NCBI GenBank assembly: GCA_008933995.1
Contig: WARS01001600.1
Location: 2,057,143 to 2,121,142, forward strand
Direction of reading: 5' to 3'
DNA length: 64,000 nt
From: Datnioides undecimradiatus
Taxonomy: Eukaryota > Chordata > Actinopteri > Lobotiformes > Datnioididae
Position 1 is the stretch's first letter; every line of letters begins with the position of its first letter. Below, piece after piece: positions 1 to 11,655 of this stretch. Under the pieces are notes generated by a model. The model did not search any database. It was not told the DNA's origin and saw only the letters and a list, made by a program, of their open reading frames with translations. A program made the translations under genes and the position numbers.

Positions 1-35
1 TAGACAGCATGTGTATAGTGACAGCAAGCACTCAC

Positions 36-3000
36 CATGAGAGATCTGCACATCTGCTACAATGCGCTCTTTACGGGCAAACCTGTGTGGTTTAGCAGCC
101 AGGTCTGCCACACCTTTCATGATGTCATTCCAAAGCGCCGCCACCTCATCAGGGCGCTCCACGCCCCGGACAACATCTGATGGTACAGTGAGGATGATGT
201 TGTCAAACTCCAACTCTGCCCATGGTGAAGGAGCTGTGCGGAGCAGTGACCATTCAGCAGCTGTGGTCACACCTGAAGACAACAGAGGAACGTGTGATAG
301 AGCAGAAAATTAAGTCCTAACACTGTAATCCGGCCATGGCTTCATGCAGATGTGCACTAGTGTCACTACAGAGTCCTGAGCGGAGCATGAGCAGACAGTG
401 GCACGCACTCACCGCACTTGTAATAAGGGGCGAGCATAGCTATCTGCACTGTGATCTCCATCCCAGGCACCTGAGTGTTGGGTGGGGCCACCAGGTAGAT
501 GAGTCCCCCCCACAGGTTGCACACCTCGGTCTTCTCAGAGGTAACAGGAAAATGCTCAGTGACGCACGGTGCTCTCTTCAGCTCCTCAGTGTCCAGGTAG
601 TCTGTTTGACAGCCTATCTGGATCTGAGCAGGATGGAGAACATGTGTCACAACCTGTTTGAAGGGTCCTCTTCACTGTAGTTTGACTTTGCACAGTCAGT
701 GGACCCAAAGCAAGCAAAATGCATAAATAAACAGAGGCACGAGGACAGAGTGTGAGATAAGAAAAGTAGAAACAGCTACATTCACAGATGCTGCTTGAGA
801 GGAGATGTTTCAGTTTCACAACCGGAGGTGACCTCCTCATGTTCAAAGTTTTCTTCATAAAATACACATTTTTAATCTCGTACTGACAATAAAGTACAGC
901 AACAACTTCCCTTATTAAGCTTAAACTCTGAATACAATGACTGTGCAGTGTGACAGAGCTGATCACAATGTTGATATCTTAATTAAATGCTAAGTCTGAC
1001 ACAGATTACTCAAGTCAAAGCCTGTTCAGATGCAGAACACTGACTGAAACACGATGACTTCAGTAGCTATCATTGTTATGTTTATGATTTTGTATTCTGT
1101 ACCGCCCATCTCTTGTAGACGATCTTTGCTGGTACGATGATCTCCGTCCTCATGCCAGGAGAAAGGTACAGACCTGTGCTGATCCACTCATTGCCTCCTG
1201 ACACACCGACAGAGCAGCAGACGTTACCACGACGTTAACAAATGGACAAACTGTAGAGGCACGCTACAGTATCTCACAGTGACTTTACATAATGGTTCAC
1301 TGCAGTGTGATCTGACCTGCTGTGTTGACATCAATCTTGATCTTTCGGTTATAGACAAAAGGCATCATGGCATTATGCCTGATGAGGTAAGGCAGGAGGG
1401 CTTCACGATCTGGGGACACAGTGTACAACGCTGTTCCCAAACTGAGGAGAAGGTGGTCTTCAGGACTCTTCACCGGTGTCTCCTTACCCACCTTAAAGTA
1501 AAGCCAACATGAGTAATGATCATAAAACAGATCTCTGTGTCTCTATCGACTATGCAGTAATCTACCGTGTGTTCAGTATCAGCTTCCTCTAAAGGGTATC
1601 AAATATAGTGGTGATCAGATGAATTAGGGACAGAGGGACGTGTCAGGATCAAGGCCATGCAGGGTGTAAGGTGGAGGAGCTGATGATTCAGGTGTTGACT
1701 TGAACATTTGGCACCAGTGTGACCTGGGAGGCTGAGTGCACCCTCGTTTGGTTTGTTGATCTGACAATGAAGCTGCTCAACACCCTCACCATGACCCGTC
1801 TGAAACGATGGCGACAACGTCATGGATAAAGTTATAACATTACAGTCAGTCAGTGCCCACCTGTGGCATTTTGGAGTGCTTCAGTATGTCGGTGAGGGTG
1901 GACAGCACCAGTGTGTAGGAGTAGTTGTCGTATGCCTTCATCTGCAGGAAGCTGGCACACTCCCTGCCCAGTCTTTTAAGGTTTTTCTTTGTGGTAAGTT
2001 TTTCGCCCTGGATGACATGACCAGCAAAGTGGCGCAGCAGAGAGCGGAAGTGCGGGATGTCTGTCATTGCCTGGCTGGGTACAGGAGCCTTGTAGGAGCC
2101 CCGTTGGACTGTTGACTTCAACAAGCTCAAACCCATTTTGTTCAGGATTTGATTCCCTGAAACAAAACAAATCCAGACTTAATCGAAGAGTTCTGTACAC
2201 TTTGTGGTTAGAGTCTCACCACCCAGATCTGATGAACCTGAGCCCCGATCCGATCTGAACCCAATTCACTGAGAGTGAGGGAAAACACCAACTCAGCATC
2301 AACCACTCTCAGTTAAGTACCTGACTTGAAATATGATAACAGAGTTGCAATAATTAACTTTTCTAGCCAAATAGATGGTAGACAGAACACAGCAATGATC
2401 ATTTTCTAACCATTTAAAGTAAATTAAACCTTAAAAGTTTTTATACATTGTTGATTTAGACAGATGCAAATGTGTTATTTTCTATGGCAGTCATTTGGTT
2501 ATATTTACATGCTTGTGCCTGATAAGAGTGCCCAGCATATCTCATCCCATTTTATCTTGCTGGCACACTGGCTAGTGGGTTCAGAGGTTGTGATTGCCAG
2601 AAAATTTTGCGGGATGTTATCGTACCTGAGAAATCAGTCATTGAGTTTTGTTGGAGGTGTGTCTGTGCCCAGTGCCAGGCATGTCCACCAATCAGCAGGC
2701 CCCCTCCCTTCGCCACAAAGTCCTGGATCTCCTCTATATGATCATCACTGTACGCTGTACACACAAACACACTCAGGTCGTCCCTGAAGTGTGTCTTCTC
2801 ACAACTTATCCCAGACTTCCTGAGGGGGTAGAGGCTCGGCACTACACCAACCACGCCCCCCCGGCCTTGGTCCAACCAGTCGATGGCACTGTCCCAAAAT
2901 GAATCCCAGCTCTATATGAAACAAGTTACAAATCATTTAACGGGTTGCAGATAAAATACTACATGTGGCCTGAAGATCTGACAAAATATATGGTGTGACA

Positions 3001-4265
3001 CACTGAACGTTAACCAAACAATACACAAACCACCTGCGCAAATGGTCACAAAGACCAATTTATGTCTTTAAATAATTTATAAGACAATTCATTCATTTAG
3101 ACCGCACCTTGCTTTTCAGGAGATATTCGTGTGTCACCACAATGACCCGCCCCTGCCCGTAGTAGGCTCCTGCCAGGAAAACCTTTCCATCCACAGTGGT
3201 ACCAATAGGGAAGGCTAGCGGGCCGTGCACCAGAACCTCAGAAGCTACTAGATCACCGCCCAGGTCAAACTCCGAAATGTTCTTGAGCAACAACTCCAGG
3301 TCATCCTGCCATCCAAAGTTCTTTCCAACACTGTGTTAGCAGGAAGAGAGGGGAGAGGTGAGAAGACATCCGTCATCAGGCTCAGCATTTGTGCTTTTAA
3401 ATTAGACTATTTATTTATTTATTCTTGGTTTTGTACTATTTTTGAATGCACGTCAATGTAAGAACCTATTAAAGTTGTGTGTGTGATGGATAAATGCTGT
3501 GAATTAACACGGTACAACCTGCTTTTTGTGTATTGATGACGGTTGCAGGTCACACATCTGGAGCAGTTTCTAGATTAAACAAAAATCCACTAGTTGCAAA
3601 TGAAACATATCCACTTACTCTAAAGTCATCCAGGAGGACGGGATCTGGGGGTAGACAGGCAGGATTTCGACCATCCCATAATGGTCAGAGAAGTAAATCC
3701 CTGCCACCCCGGACACTTTGTTGCCTTCAAACTGAAGCAGCGTGTTCTCCTTGGGGTGATGTGCAGCCCAGTTCCACGCCTGCCCCCCTATCAGCACTCC
3801 TCCTCCAGCTTTCAGAAACGCCACCAGCTCCTTGTGGTCTGCCCCCACGCTGTAGGCATCGGTCACATACACACCGACCCCCAGACTGTTACTGAAGCCC
3901 CCGACGACTTGAGCATGGAGGCTGGATTTGCTGAGGTTATCAGCGACTGCCGCAACGTTCCTGTGGACCCCCACAGACATGTTGTCAGATCCATCTCCTC
4001 TCAGCCAGGTCAGAGCGTTCTCTACCAGAGCAGGAAAGGCTGTCAGGTAGCCCTCGTGACCCAGGACAACAATCCTTCCACAGCCGTACAGAGACGCAGC
4101 CATCAGGACCTGGCCTTGGCTGTTCATCACTAAAGGAAAGGCATGGTCTCCAATCAGGACCAGGTCACAGGGGACACAGGGGCCACGGAGATCCAGCTCA
4201 GTCAAGCCTCTCATCAGAGCCCTGTAGGCCCCTTCATGGGGGTTTTGTGTAGGCTGGTTGGACAT
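36..4265 (-). CDS. TRPM8 channel-associated factor (TCAF/FAM115) homologue, 3'-truncated by window edge
   Basis: Eight exons are visible on the minus strand: 3619-4265 (ATG at 4263-4265), 3108-3330, 2626-2911, 1861-2156, 1317-1491, 1103-1197, 413-623 and 36-233. They join in frame to about 710 residues, and the gene continues past the left edge. Two related N-terminal modules carry the family's repeated signature, seen as GGGVLIGGQAWNWA and GGGLLIGGHAWHWA. Next comes the segment leading to the peptidase M60-like region (IQIGCQTD, CNLWGGLIY, LAPYYKCGE), and the last visible exon ends in IVADVQISH. Mammalian TCAF1/2 bind TRPM8 and affect its surface delivery; that role in fish is inference. The presumed M60 metal-site region lies outside the window. 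An upstream splice acceptor near 4369 indicates a 5'UTR exon further right. The product lies divergent to pnkp. Family assignment is firm; orthology to TCAF1 or TCAF2 cannot be decided. Confidence 0.9.
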
Positions 4266-4368
4266 GGTGAGAGGGATCAGTGCTCTGAAGGTTGAGAGAT
4301 GTGTGCAGTCGGGCGCTGATGCTAGTGAATGAGATGATGATGAGTAAGATGAGTCAAGTGGTCGTCCT

Positions 4369-5791
4369 GTGGGGAAAACAGTGGGAGAATAATGTGAGAG
4401 GTTAACGTGTTGCATTTAAACAACAATCAAATTACAGCAACAGTGTGGACCAGCTGCTCTCCACCTGCTCCACCCAGATACAAACATGTCAGCAGGTTTA
4501 CTGTCACAGCTTCCTGAAAGCACAAGCTGCTGTTGCTGCACGTTTCTTTCAGACTTTCTGTTAATATGATTTATGCACATGTGTGTTATTAACTTATTGG
4601 TTATACTTATTGGTTTGTTTATTTAACTTATTAACTTATGGCTGCTTTTTGCAGAGGTCTCAGAGAATCTGTTTGCATTCTGTGTATTTTACTCTGCTCT
4701 GAGGTGTTTAATGTGGTGGCTCTGTGTGTCTGTGCATGGCTGTAGGAAACATGATCATAAGATCAGTCATAATGATGAGCAGAGGAGTGGCTCCATGGTG
4801 TCTGTTTAAATCACTTTGTAGGAGTATGATCTGCTGACATGACAGAAACAATAGGTCAAATGACACATACTTGTGTTTCTGTTAGTGGCTGTCTGTACAC
4901 TGTAGAGCTGAAATCTGTTTAGTGTTGGACTGCTGCTCTGGAACAGATTCATATACTTTATAACTGTACACCTGGTGTCAATTAACATATTGTAACATCA
5001 TAAATAATGAATCAACCTTCTTCACTGATCCTCACAATATACACCAGCCCAGAGCATAAATATCATTCATTACTCAACATTCAACATGTCTAATTAGTGT
5101 GATAATAGAGAGAGAGAGAGAGAAGACAAACGGGTTCAAACTGGTCAGTACAGTGAGCTTGTCTCATCTCACTCTCATGTTTTTATCTTTGGCTCTTGTC
5201 TGTCCCTCTCTCTGTCTGTCTCTCTGTCTGTCTGACTGTCTCATTCTCTTTCTGGGTGGAGTAGCTACTAAGTGTCTCACTCTCTCACTACCTGCGCCAC
5301 GTCAGAAACTCCTTTAACTTAAATGTCTATGAACGTGTGTTGTCTGTGTTATAATGAAAGACCGAATAAGTGAACTGAGCTACTTTACCATGCAGACTTT
5401 TCCTTCAGAGGAGTGTAAAGCGTCATATGAAAACCCGGAAAAAGGAAATTCCCCGGCGGAACCTTCAAGAGGAACATGTTTCCAGACGGACGGGTACTTC
5501 TGACGGACTGACGGAGTTCCCTGCAAAACAAAGACTCTTACACTTAACTTCCACAGCGAGCGGAGACCCAGATAAGTTGTGTTGAAGGTGTTGATGGGGC
5601 ATCCCTCAGAAACACGCAGCTCCCGCCGACAAGTGACGCTTTAACGTCAGCGTTTGGGTCCAAAGTGTGACGAGACGAGTCCTCAAATCAGCAACACAGC
5701 AGCAGTCAGTCAGAGAAGCAGTCAGTGAACCAGTCCGTGCTGCATGCTGTCAGTGAACCAGTCAGTCAGAGAACCAGTCAGTCTCAGCCAC
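4369..5791. promoter_or_regulatory. Divergent TCAF-like / pnkp intergenic region
   Basis: About 1.4 kb separates the two divergent start codons. No coding exon is recognisable. The left half is AT-rich. A (GA)n tract lies near 5106-5124 and a TCTG-rich tract near 5200-5240. The GC-richer stretch 5400-5790 probably holds the start sites of both genes. Within it are an ETS-like CCCGGAA and, at 5444-5453, GGAAATTCCC, which on the minus strand reads as the NF-kB-type GGGAATTTCC. Promoter function is inferred from position. Confidence 0.45.
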
Positions 5792-8700
5792 ATGTCCTGC
5801 TCTCTGATTAGCGCCTCCGGGGTCCGGGTCTCTCTGGAGAATGGCCGAGCCGTGATTCTGGGCCGAGGTCCGGACACCGGGGTCGCCGACAAGAAGTGCT
5901 CCAGGCACCAGGGTGAGGACGGGCTCCACACCGATGCTGCGTCGGTGCCAATTCACCACGAGACCCGTGTAGTTATTTGGCTCGTGCTCTGACATCTCAC
6001 GCACACTCACACCAGTCACGTTTAGGATCAGTGCACACTCGTCACTTTAACACCTGTGGAGGCAGTGGTGTGTATTTATTGTAGTTATTGATTATCTGCG
6101 TTAGTCCGCTGGTCCACAAAGCACCAGACAGCTGTGAGAGCTGGACGCTGACACGCTGACATTTACACAGCACCAATCAGACTCGGGGCAATCCAGAGTG
6201 TATGTACACTGCTTCCTTGTGCACGAGCGCCCAGGAAGTGACCAAAGTATAACCACCAACGCTGCTGTGTTTCAGCTATAGATGAACATACATGTAGAAA
6301 CGTGTGTGTGCTCCTTTAGTGAAAATGATGTTTGTGTTTCTTTCAGTGAAGGTGGTGGCTTGCTATGCAGACCAGGATGTGGTTGTTACTCAGGTATGAA
6401 GACAAACACTCCGCCCAGCCCTGCCCAGCTCAGTAGGCCCGGTGCAGACACTCGCCTGCAGCAGAGAGCAGAGCTCGGCTGTGCACGCAGACCAGACGTT
6501 ACCTGAGATTTGGGGGAATCGTGATGAGGAGATATAACATAGGTGTTGTCTTGTTTAAAAGGGCTGATTTTACAGTAAAGTGATGTGACTTAACGAACTT
6601 CTCAGACTCTGTAAGCTGTTCTGTCATTTGTCACATCACCCGGCCGTACCAGAGAGCGAGTTAGAGACTTGGTGCCACACACTGAAAACCTCACTTATGC
6701 TTTAATCCCTGATGACAAAGCAACGTCCCATAAACTGACTGCATGTGTATAACTGCTGCAGTTCAGTGTCCACAAGTGTCCTGTTTTCTTCCACAGCTGG
6801 GTCCAAATCCCAGTTCCCTGGACGGTGAGCAGCTGAGCCGGGGCCAGTCCGGCAAACTCGGCCATGGAGGGACGCTGTACCTGGTGAACCAGAAGCATCC
6901 GTTTACACTGCACTTCTCCCTGAGCTCAAACGGAGCGGCCTCCAGCGCTGCACAGAAGGGACTAAAAGTCACAGATAAGACGAAGGGCGGAGGGAACAGG
7001 AGAGAAAAGGAGGCGCAGTCGAGCCCGAACCCCAAACGCAGCATCAAGGATTTCTTCTCTACCTCTCCCATGAAGGTGCTGTGTTATCTCATGTGTTGTA
7101 TTAATGTTACAGCAAAGATGATGTTCATCAAGAGAAGTTCACATTTTTATTTTTCTGCTCAGACGTCTAAAAGACAGCTGAGCCCAGCGAGGGAGCACCC
7201 TGAGGTGAAGCGCCAGCGAAGAGATGAGCAGGCCTCAGACACACGGATGCAGGAGGAGGAGGAGGAGAGACGGGCAGAGGAGAAGCTCAAGCAGCTGCAG
7301 CAGTTGGCAGAGAAGTCCATGACAGAGAGGAGCAACAGCACCCAGCCTTCATCTTCTTCATCAGCATCATCCTCATCGTCTTCAAAGGGCTGCCTGAAGA
7401 GCAGCTGGCAGCAGACGGGCAGCCTGCTGCTCTACACTGCAGCCGGGGTCAGAGGCAGCGACAAGGTGGGACCCGCTTTGTGTCATCTACAGCGCTGTGC
7501 GTTCAGAGATTACAGTGTTGTGGTTTGCAGCTTGATTTTACAACGTCATGTTTCAAACAAAGTCACCTGGTTCAGTGTCGGATCATCTTTCACACGTCAA
7601 CATGTTTCACTCTGATATTAGCACAACAACGCTGCACTGGGGTTTACTCATACCACCTTAAATGAATCCTGGGAAGTGGAGTTTGGTTTCTCTCATGAGC
7701 TCATGCAGAAAGTGTGGCGATGACTCAACACCTCCTCTGCTCCTCACCCCCTCCAGATTGCAGGGTTCGACATAGACGGATGCATCATCACCACCAAGTC
7801 TGGGAAAGTCTTTCCCACGGCACCAGACGACTGGAAGTATGTCTGCACGCACTGGTTGGAGATAAGAGATGAGATAAATGGCTGTTGTCTCTGTTTTTCA
7901 GTTGCATGTAAAGATTATAGCTCAGATAGTCTCCTCGTGTTTGCTCACCAGGATCCTGTACGCTGAGATTCAGCCAAGACTGGCCAGCCTGCTCAAGAAG
8001 GGGTACAAGGTGGGAATCAGCACAGTGCAGCAGTCAATGCTGATATCTGGGGACGTTTACAGGATCAAAGTCTGCGTCATGTTATTAAATGTGTTGCGCT
8101 CTGACAGTGTTTATCCCTGAGTCTGACTGTGCCTGTGCTCTGCTCCTGCAGGTGGTGTTCTTCACCAACCAGATGGGCATCGCCAAAGGCAAACTGAGAC
8201 CAGAGGTCTTCAAGTCTAAAGTGGAGGACATCCTCACCACGCTGCAGCTCCCTGTGCAGGTCGGTCGTCCTGCAGGTTGACTCCCACCTCCCTCCCTACC
8301 ATGGTACCAGAAGATGACATGTTTATATCCTCTGCTGGTGTGTCTCAGGTGTTTGTAGCCACTGGTCCAGGTATCTACAGGAAGCCAGTGATGGGAATGT
8401 GGAATCACTTGTGTGAGAAGGTAACAGGGCGCACACCCATATTCATATAAGACCCACAGTCCACATACAGCATTTGCATCGAGAGCGATGGTCAGTGATG
8501 TGTTTGCATGTTGTTTCCTCCTCAGGCAAATGATGGCGTCACTGTTGACCAGGCGCAGAGTTTCTATGTAGGAGGTGAGTGAGGTTGGCTATGAGGTGGC
8601 GTTGCCATAGTGATAAGCAACCTGCACTTACAGGCGTTTGTGTGCTCTCAGTGATATGACATGACCAAACAACTTGACACATCCCATAATCCTAATGTGC

Positions 8701-11188
8701 AACACAGGTAACGTCTGAGGAGACGTTCAGATCTCATCATTACTTTAATAACATTTGGTGCCTACAAAGTCAAAAGAGTGCACACACGCACACGCACGCA
8801 CACGCACATACACGACGTCTGACTTGACCTGTGTGCGCAGATGCTGCAGGGAGGCCGGAGAACTGGGCTCCAGGGAAGAAGAAGAAGGACTTTTCCTGCA
8901 GTGACCGACTGGTAAGACCTTTACTCTGGTTACTCTCCTGCTTCTCCTCCTGCTGCTCCTCCTCCTCCTGCTCCTCATCCTGCTCCTCCTGTCTTGACTT
9001 GTTCCGTGTGCTAATTTGAACTTGTGCCATCTGAAATGTCATCAAAAAGGTCATGAGTGTGATTGGATGTCTCTGAGTGATCCTTTAATGAGGAGTCTGT
9101 GTGATGTCTCTGCTCGTCCTTGTTTTTGCAGTTTGCCCTGAACATTGGTTTGCAGTTTCACACTCCAGAGGAGTACTTCCTGGGCTGGAAGAGCGCCCCC
9201 TACAGCCTGCCTAGCTTTGACCCTGTGAGTGATGAGCATTGTACATACACTGTGTGAGAACACGTTTATGTGTGTGATCCGTATGTTTCTATATGTTTTT
9301 CTTCACCCTTTGAACGTGTAGAGGAAGTTGGACTCTGCTGCAAAGCTTTACGACCCACCGTCTGCCTCTCTCACCTCCAGCCAGACAGAAGTCATTGTGG
9401 CTGTGGGTTTCCCTGCGTGTAAGACTGAGACCCAGCAGTTTACCACATATATGTGTCCGTTCTCCCCTCCAACCACAACATTCTCATCCTCTTCCTCCAC
9501 CTTCTCTCCACAGCGGGTAAATCCACCTTCTTCCACACCCACATCATTCCTAAAGGCTATGTGTACGTCAACAGGGTGAGTGGACCACAGCACCACGTCA
9601 ACCGTTTGCTTCACAGCTTTCGTAGGTCATACAGATGTTAGTTGTAGTCGGGCCCTTTCCTAAAACTCCTAACAGGCTGTGACGATGCTCTGTGTTCCCT
9701 TGTCAGGACACACTGGGGTCATGGCAGAGCTGTGTGTCAGCATGTGAGCGCGCTCTGAAGGAGGGCCGCAGCGTCGCCGTAGACAACACCAACCCTGACC
9801 CAGAGTCTCGCAAACGGTGAAGCTCCACTGTATCAGTACATGTTGTGTGTGTGTGTGTGCGTGTGTGTGCGCGCGTGTGTGTGTGTGTGCGCGCGCGTGT
9901 GTGTGCGCGCGTGTGTGTGTGCATCCTTACATGTTTCCCACAGGACCCACCTCACGTGGGTACACATTTATGCAAACAGGCTGCAGAGAGCATCAACACA
10001 GAGTCGTGCATAAGTAAAGAGTGATTAGTCAGACAGGTGAGTGTGTTTGCAGGCAGGGTGGAGCTGTGCGCTTCTGTTCACATGTGCGATGGTTGATGAG
10101 TTCTGGGATCTGTGCCAGGAATGTCAAAACTATTTCAGGAGGAAACACCCGACAGGAATAACTGAAAGTCACGGCGAGTATTCACTCAGTAAAACAGAAG
10201 CTGCAGTGCCAACAGCCGTTGGGTGCACGGCAGAGAAGGGACGGCAAACAGCAGCAGCCTCATCTCACTGCAGAACAACAGAAAGGTCAAAGTGTGGAGA
10301 AAAGACGTTACGTTCAGACGCTGTCCTGACGCTGAGTGTCCCAAACATATGAACACGCTTACAACAAACTACAGTGATTCAGTTACAACGTGACACACTC
10401 TCACCTGGGCTGGCCGTGTGTGTGTTGTGTTCATCCACTCACAGCAGGTTAACCTGCTTCAGACGCAGCAGTTTGCACCGAGGAGCATCATTTCACCAGT
10501 TTCAGATCCTTTTCTAAAGGAATCTGATGTTATACTGTGGGTGTGTAGCTGTGTTTGTGTGTGAATGTGCTGCTGCTGCTGCTGCTGCTGCTGCTTGTGT
10601 GTTTGCATTTGTTTACTTGTTTGTTGAATCGATGATCTTTGTGTATTTTGCAGCTATGTGGACGTGGCCAAGGCTGCAGGAGTGCCCTGTCGCTGTTTTC
10701 ACTTCTCAGCTTCTCTGGAGCAAGCCAAACACAATAACCGAGTATGACTAACCTCCCCATGCACACACACCCACACCCACACCCCCACACACACACACGC
10801 CACACGCCACACGCCACACACACACACACACACTCATCACCTTCTGGTTATTCATTGATGTTATTCTTGTTCTCAGTTTCGTGAGATGGCTCCATCAGAC
10901 AGCAGACACGCCAAGGTCAACGACATGGTTTTCCATAGCTACAAGTGAGAAACAATAACCTTCTTCTGACACTCAGCTGTTATAAAACATAGTTCTGTGC
11001 AGAGCTTCACAAGACGCAGCTGAACCAATATCTTCTGACTCTAATCCGCCTTTTTTTTTCTGGACAGGAAACAGTTCGTGGCTCCGGCTCTCTCTGAGGG
11101 TTTCTGCGAGATCCTGCAGATCCACTTTGTCCCGAAGTTTAAAGACAGCCAATCAGAGACCTTGTTCAGACAGTTTTCTGAGGGCTGA
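5792..11188 (+). CDS. pnkp: Polynucleotide kinase 3'-phosphatase
   Basis: Seventeen exons join in frame to 608 codons: 5792-5912, 6347-6393, 6797-7075, 7163-7465, 7757-7836, 7952-8009, 8152-8259, 8349-8420, 8526-8574, 8841-8911, 9132-9224, 9322-9418, 9514-9575, 9707-9816, 10654-10741, 10877-10944, 11068-11188. The protein repairs DNA strand-break termini by removing 3'-phosphates and phosphorylating 5'-OH ends, acting in the nucleus with XRCC1/XRCC4 through its FHA domain. An FHA domain (residues 1-110) is followed by a long Lys/Glu/Ser-rich linker. The HAD phosphatase starts at GFDIDGC (Asp255 and Asp257) and continues with [15 protein letters not shown] and VGDAAGR. The kinase P-loop is GFPASGKST at 456-464, with DNTNPD and the C-terminal QFSEG beyond it. 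Cys replaces the usual Thr of DxDGT. The P-loop is split between exons 12 and 13. Poly(A) signals AATAAA occur at 11416 and 11596. Identity is near certain. Confidence 0.97.
9845..9921. repeat. Compound (TG)n/(CG)n microsatellite in pnkp intron 14
   Basis: Alternating GT dinucleotides are interrupted by GCGC and GCGCGC steps. Perfect purine-pyrimidine alternation with CG steps is a potential Z-DNA former. It is intronic. Confidence 0.9.
10568..10593 (+). repeat. (CTG)n / (GCT)n trinucleotide repeat in pnkp intron 14
   Basis: About eight GCT units lie some 60 bases before exon 15 of pnkp, close to its polypyrimidine tract. The repeat is non-coding. Confidence 0.85.
10764..10834. repeat. CA-rich imperfect microsatellite
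   Basis: A CACACC/CACGCCA-type imperfect repeat fills the short intron between pnkp exons 15 and 16. Confidence 0.8.
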
Positions 11189-11655
11189 TTGGACAGTTTT
11201 CACACTGACCTGGAACAGATGCAGATGCAGCTGAGCTGTGACGTCCACAGACAGACTCTTGTGTCTCTGTCTTTTAGCTGACGGACTGACTGTCTGACGG
11301 TTCCAGCTTGTTTCTGTAACGTAACTCTAACGGCGTCTGCAGTGTGAGACAACATTAATGGGACCTGCAGCACTGAATCAGCTCCTGCCATTCACAGTGT
11401 TTTATCAAGCAATCCAATAAAATGCACACATATAATTCTGTTATTTGAAGCTCAGGTGCAGATGATGCATGTGCTCGTACGTGTGTTTAGAAGGACCACA
11501 GTGTGGAAACAAGAGGAATTACTTTTTAATGTTGTGCAGGATTTGAGCGAGTTTTCTGCAGCACAGCTGTAAAAATCAATGTTTCTCTGTCCGACAATAA
11601 AACTGTTAGACTCTGCGGGCGTGTCTCGGTCCAGACGGAGCCCGGCTGGACGCTC
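11189..11655. terminator. Convergent 3' ends of pnkp and cfb
   Basis: This 467-base gap holds the 3'UTRs of both genes. On the plus strand AATAAA occurs at 11416-11421 and 11596-11601. On the minus strand ATTAAA is at 11525-11530 (read as TTTAAT on plus). If pnkp uses its distal signal, the two transcripts overlap over roughly 80-100 bases. Confidence 0.6.

Noticed and set aside
4266-4415. Upstream extension of the TCAF-like start (frame open to 4415)
   Set aside because: The extension crosses a likely 5'UTR acceptor near 4369 and lacks similarity; the ATG at 4263-4265 fits the family start.
6743-7615. 290-codon plus-strand frame over pnkp
   Set aside because: It joins exons 3 and 4 through the intron between them. 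Splice sites and family length support two separate exons.
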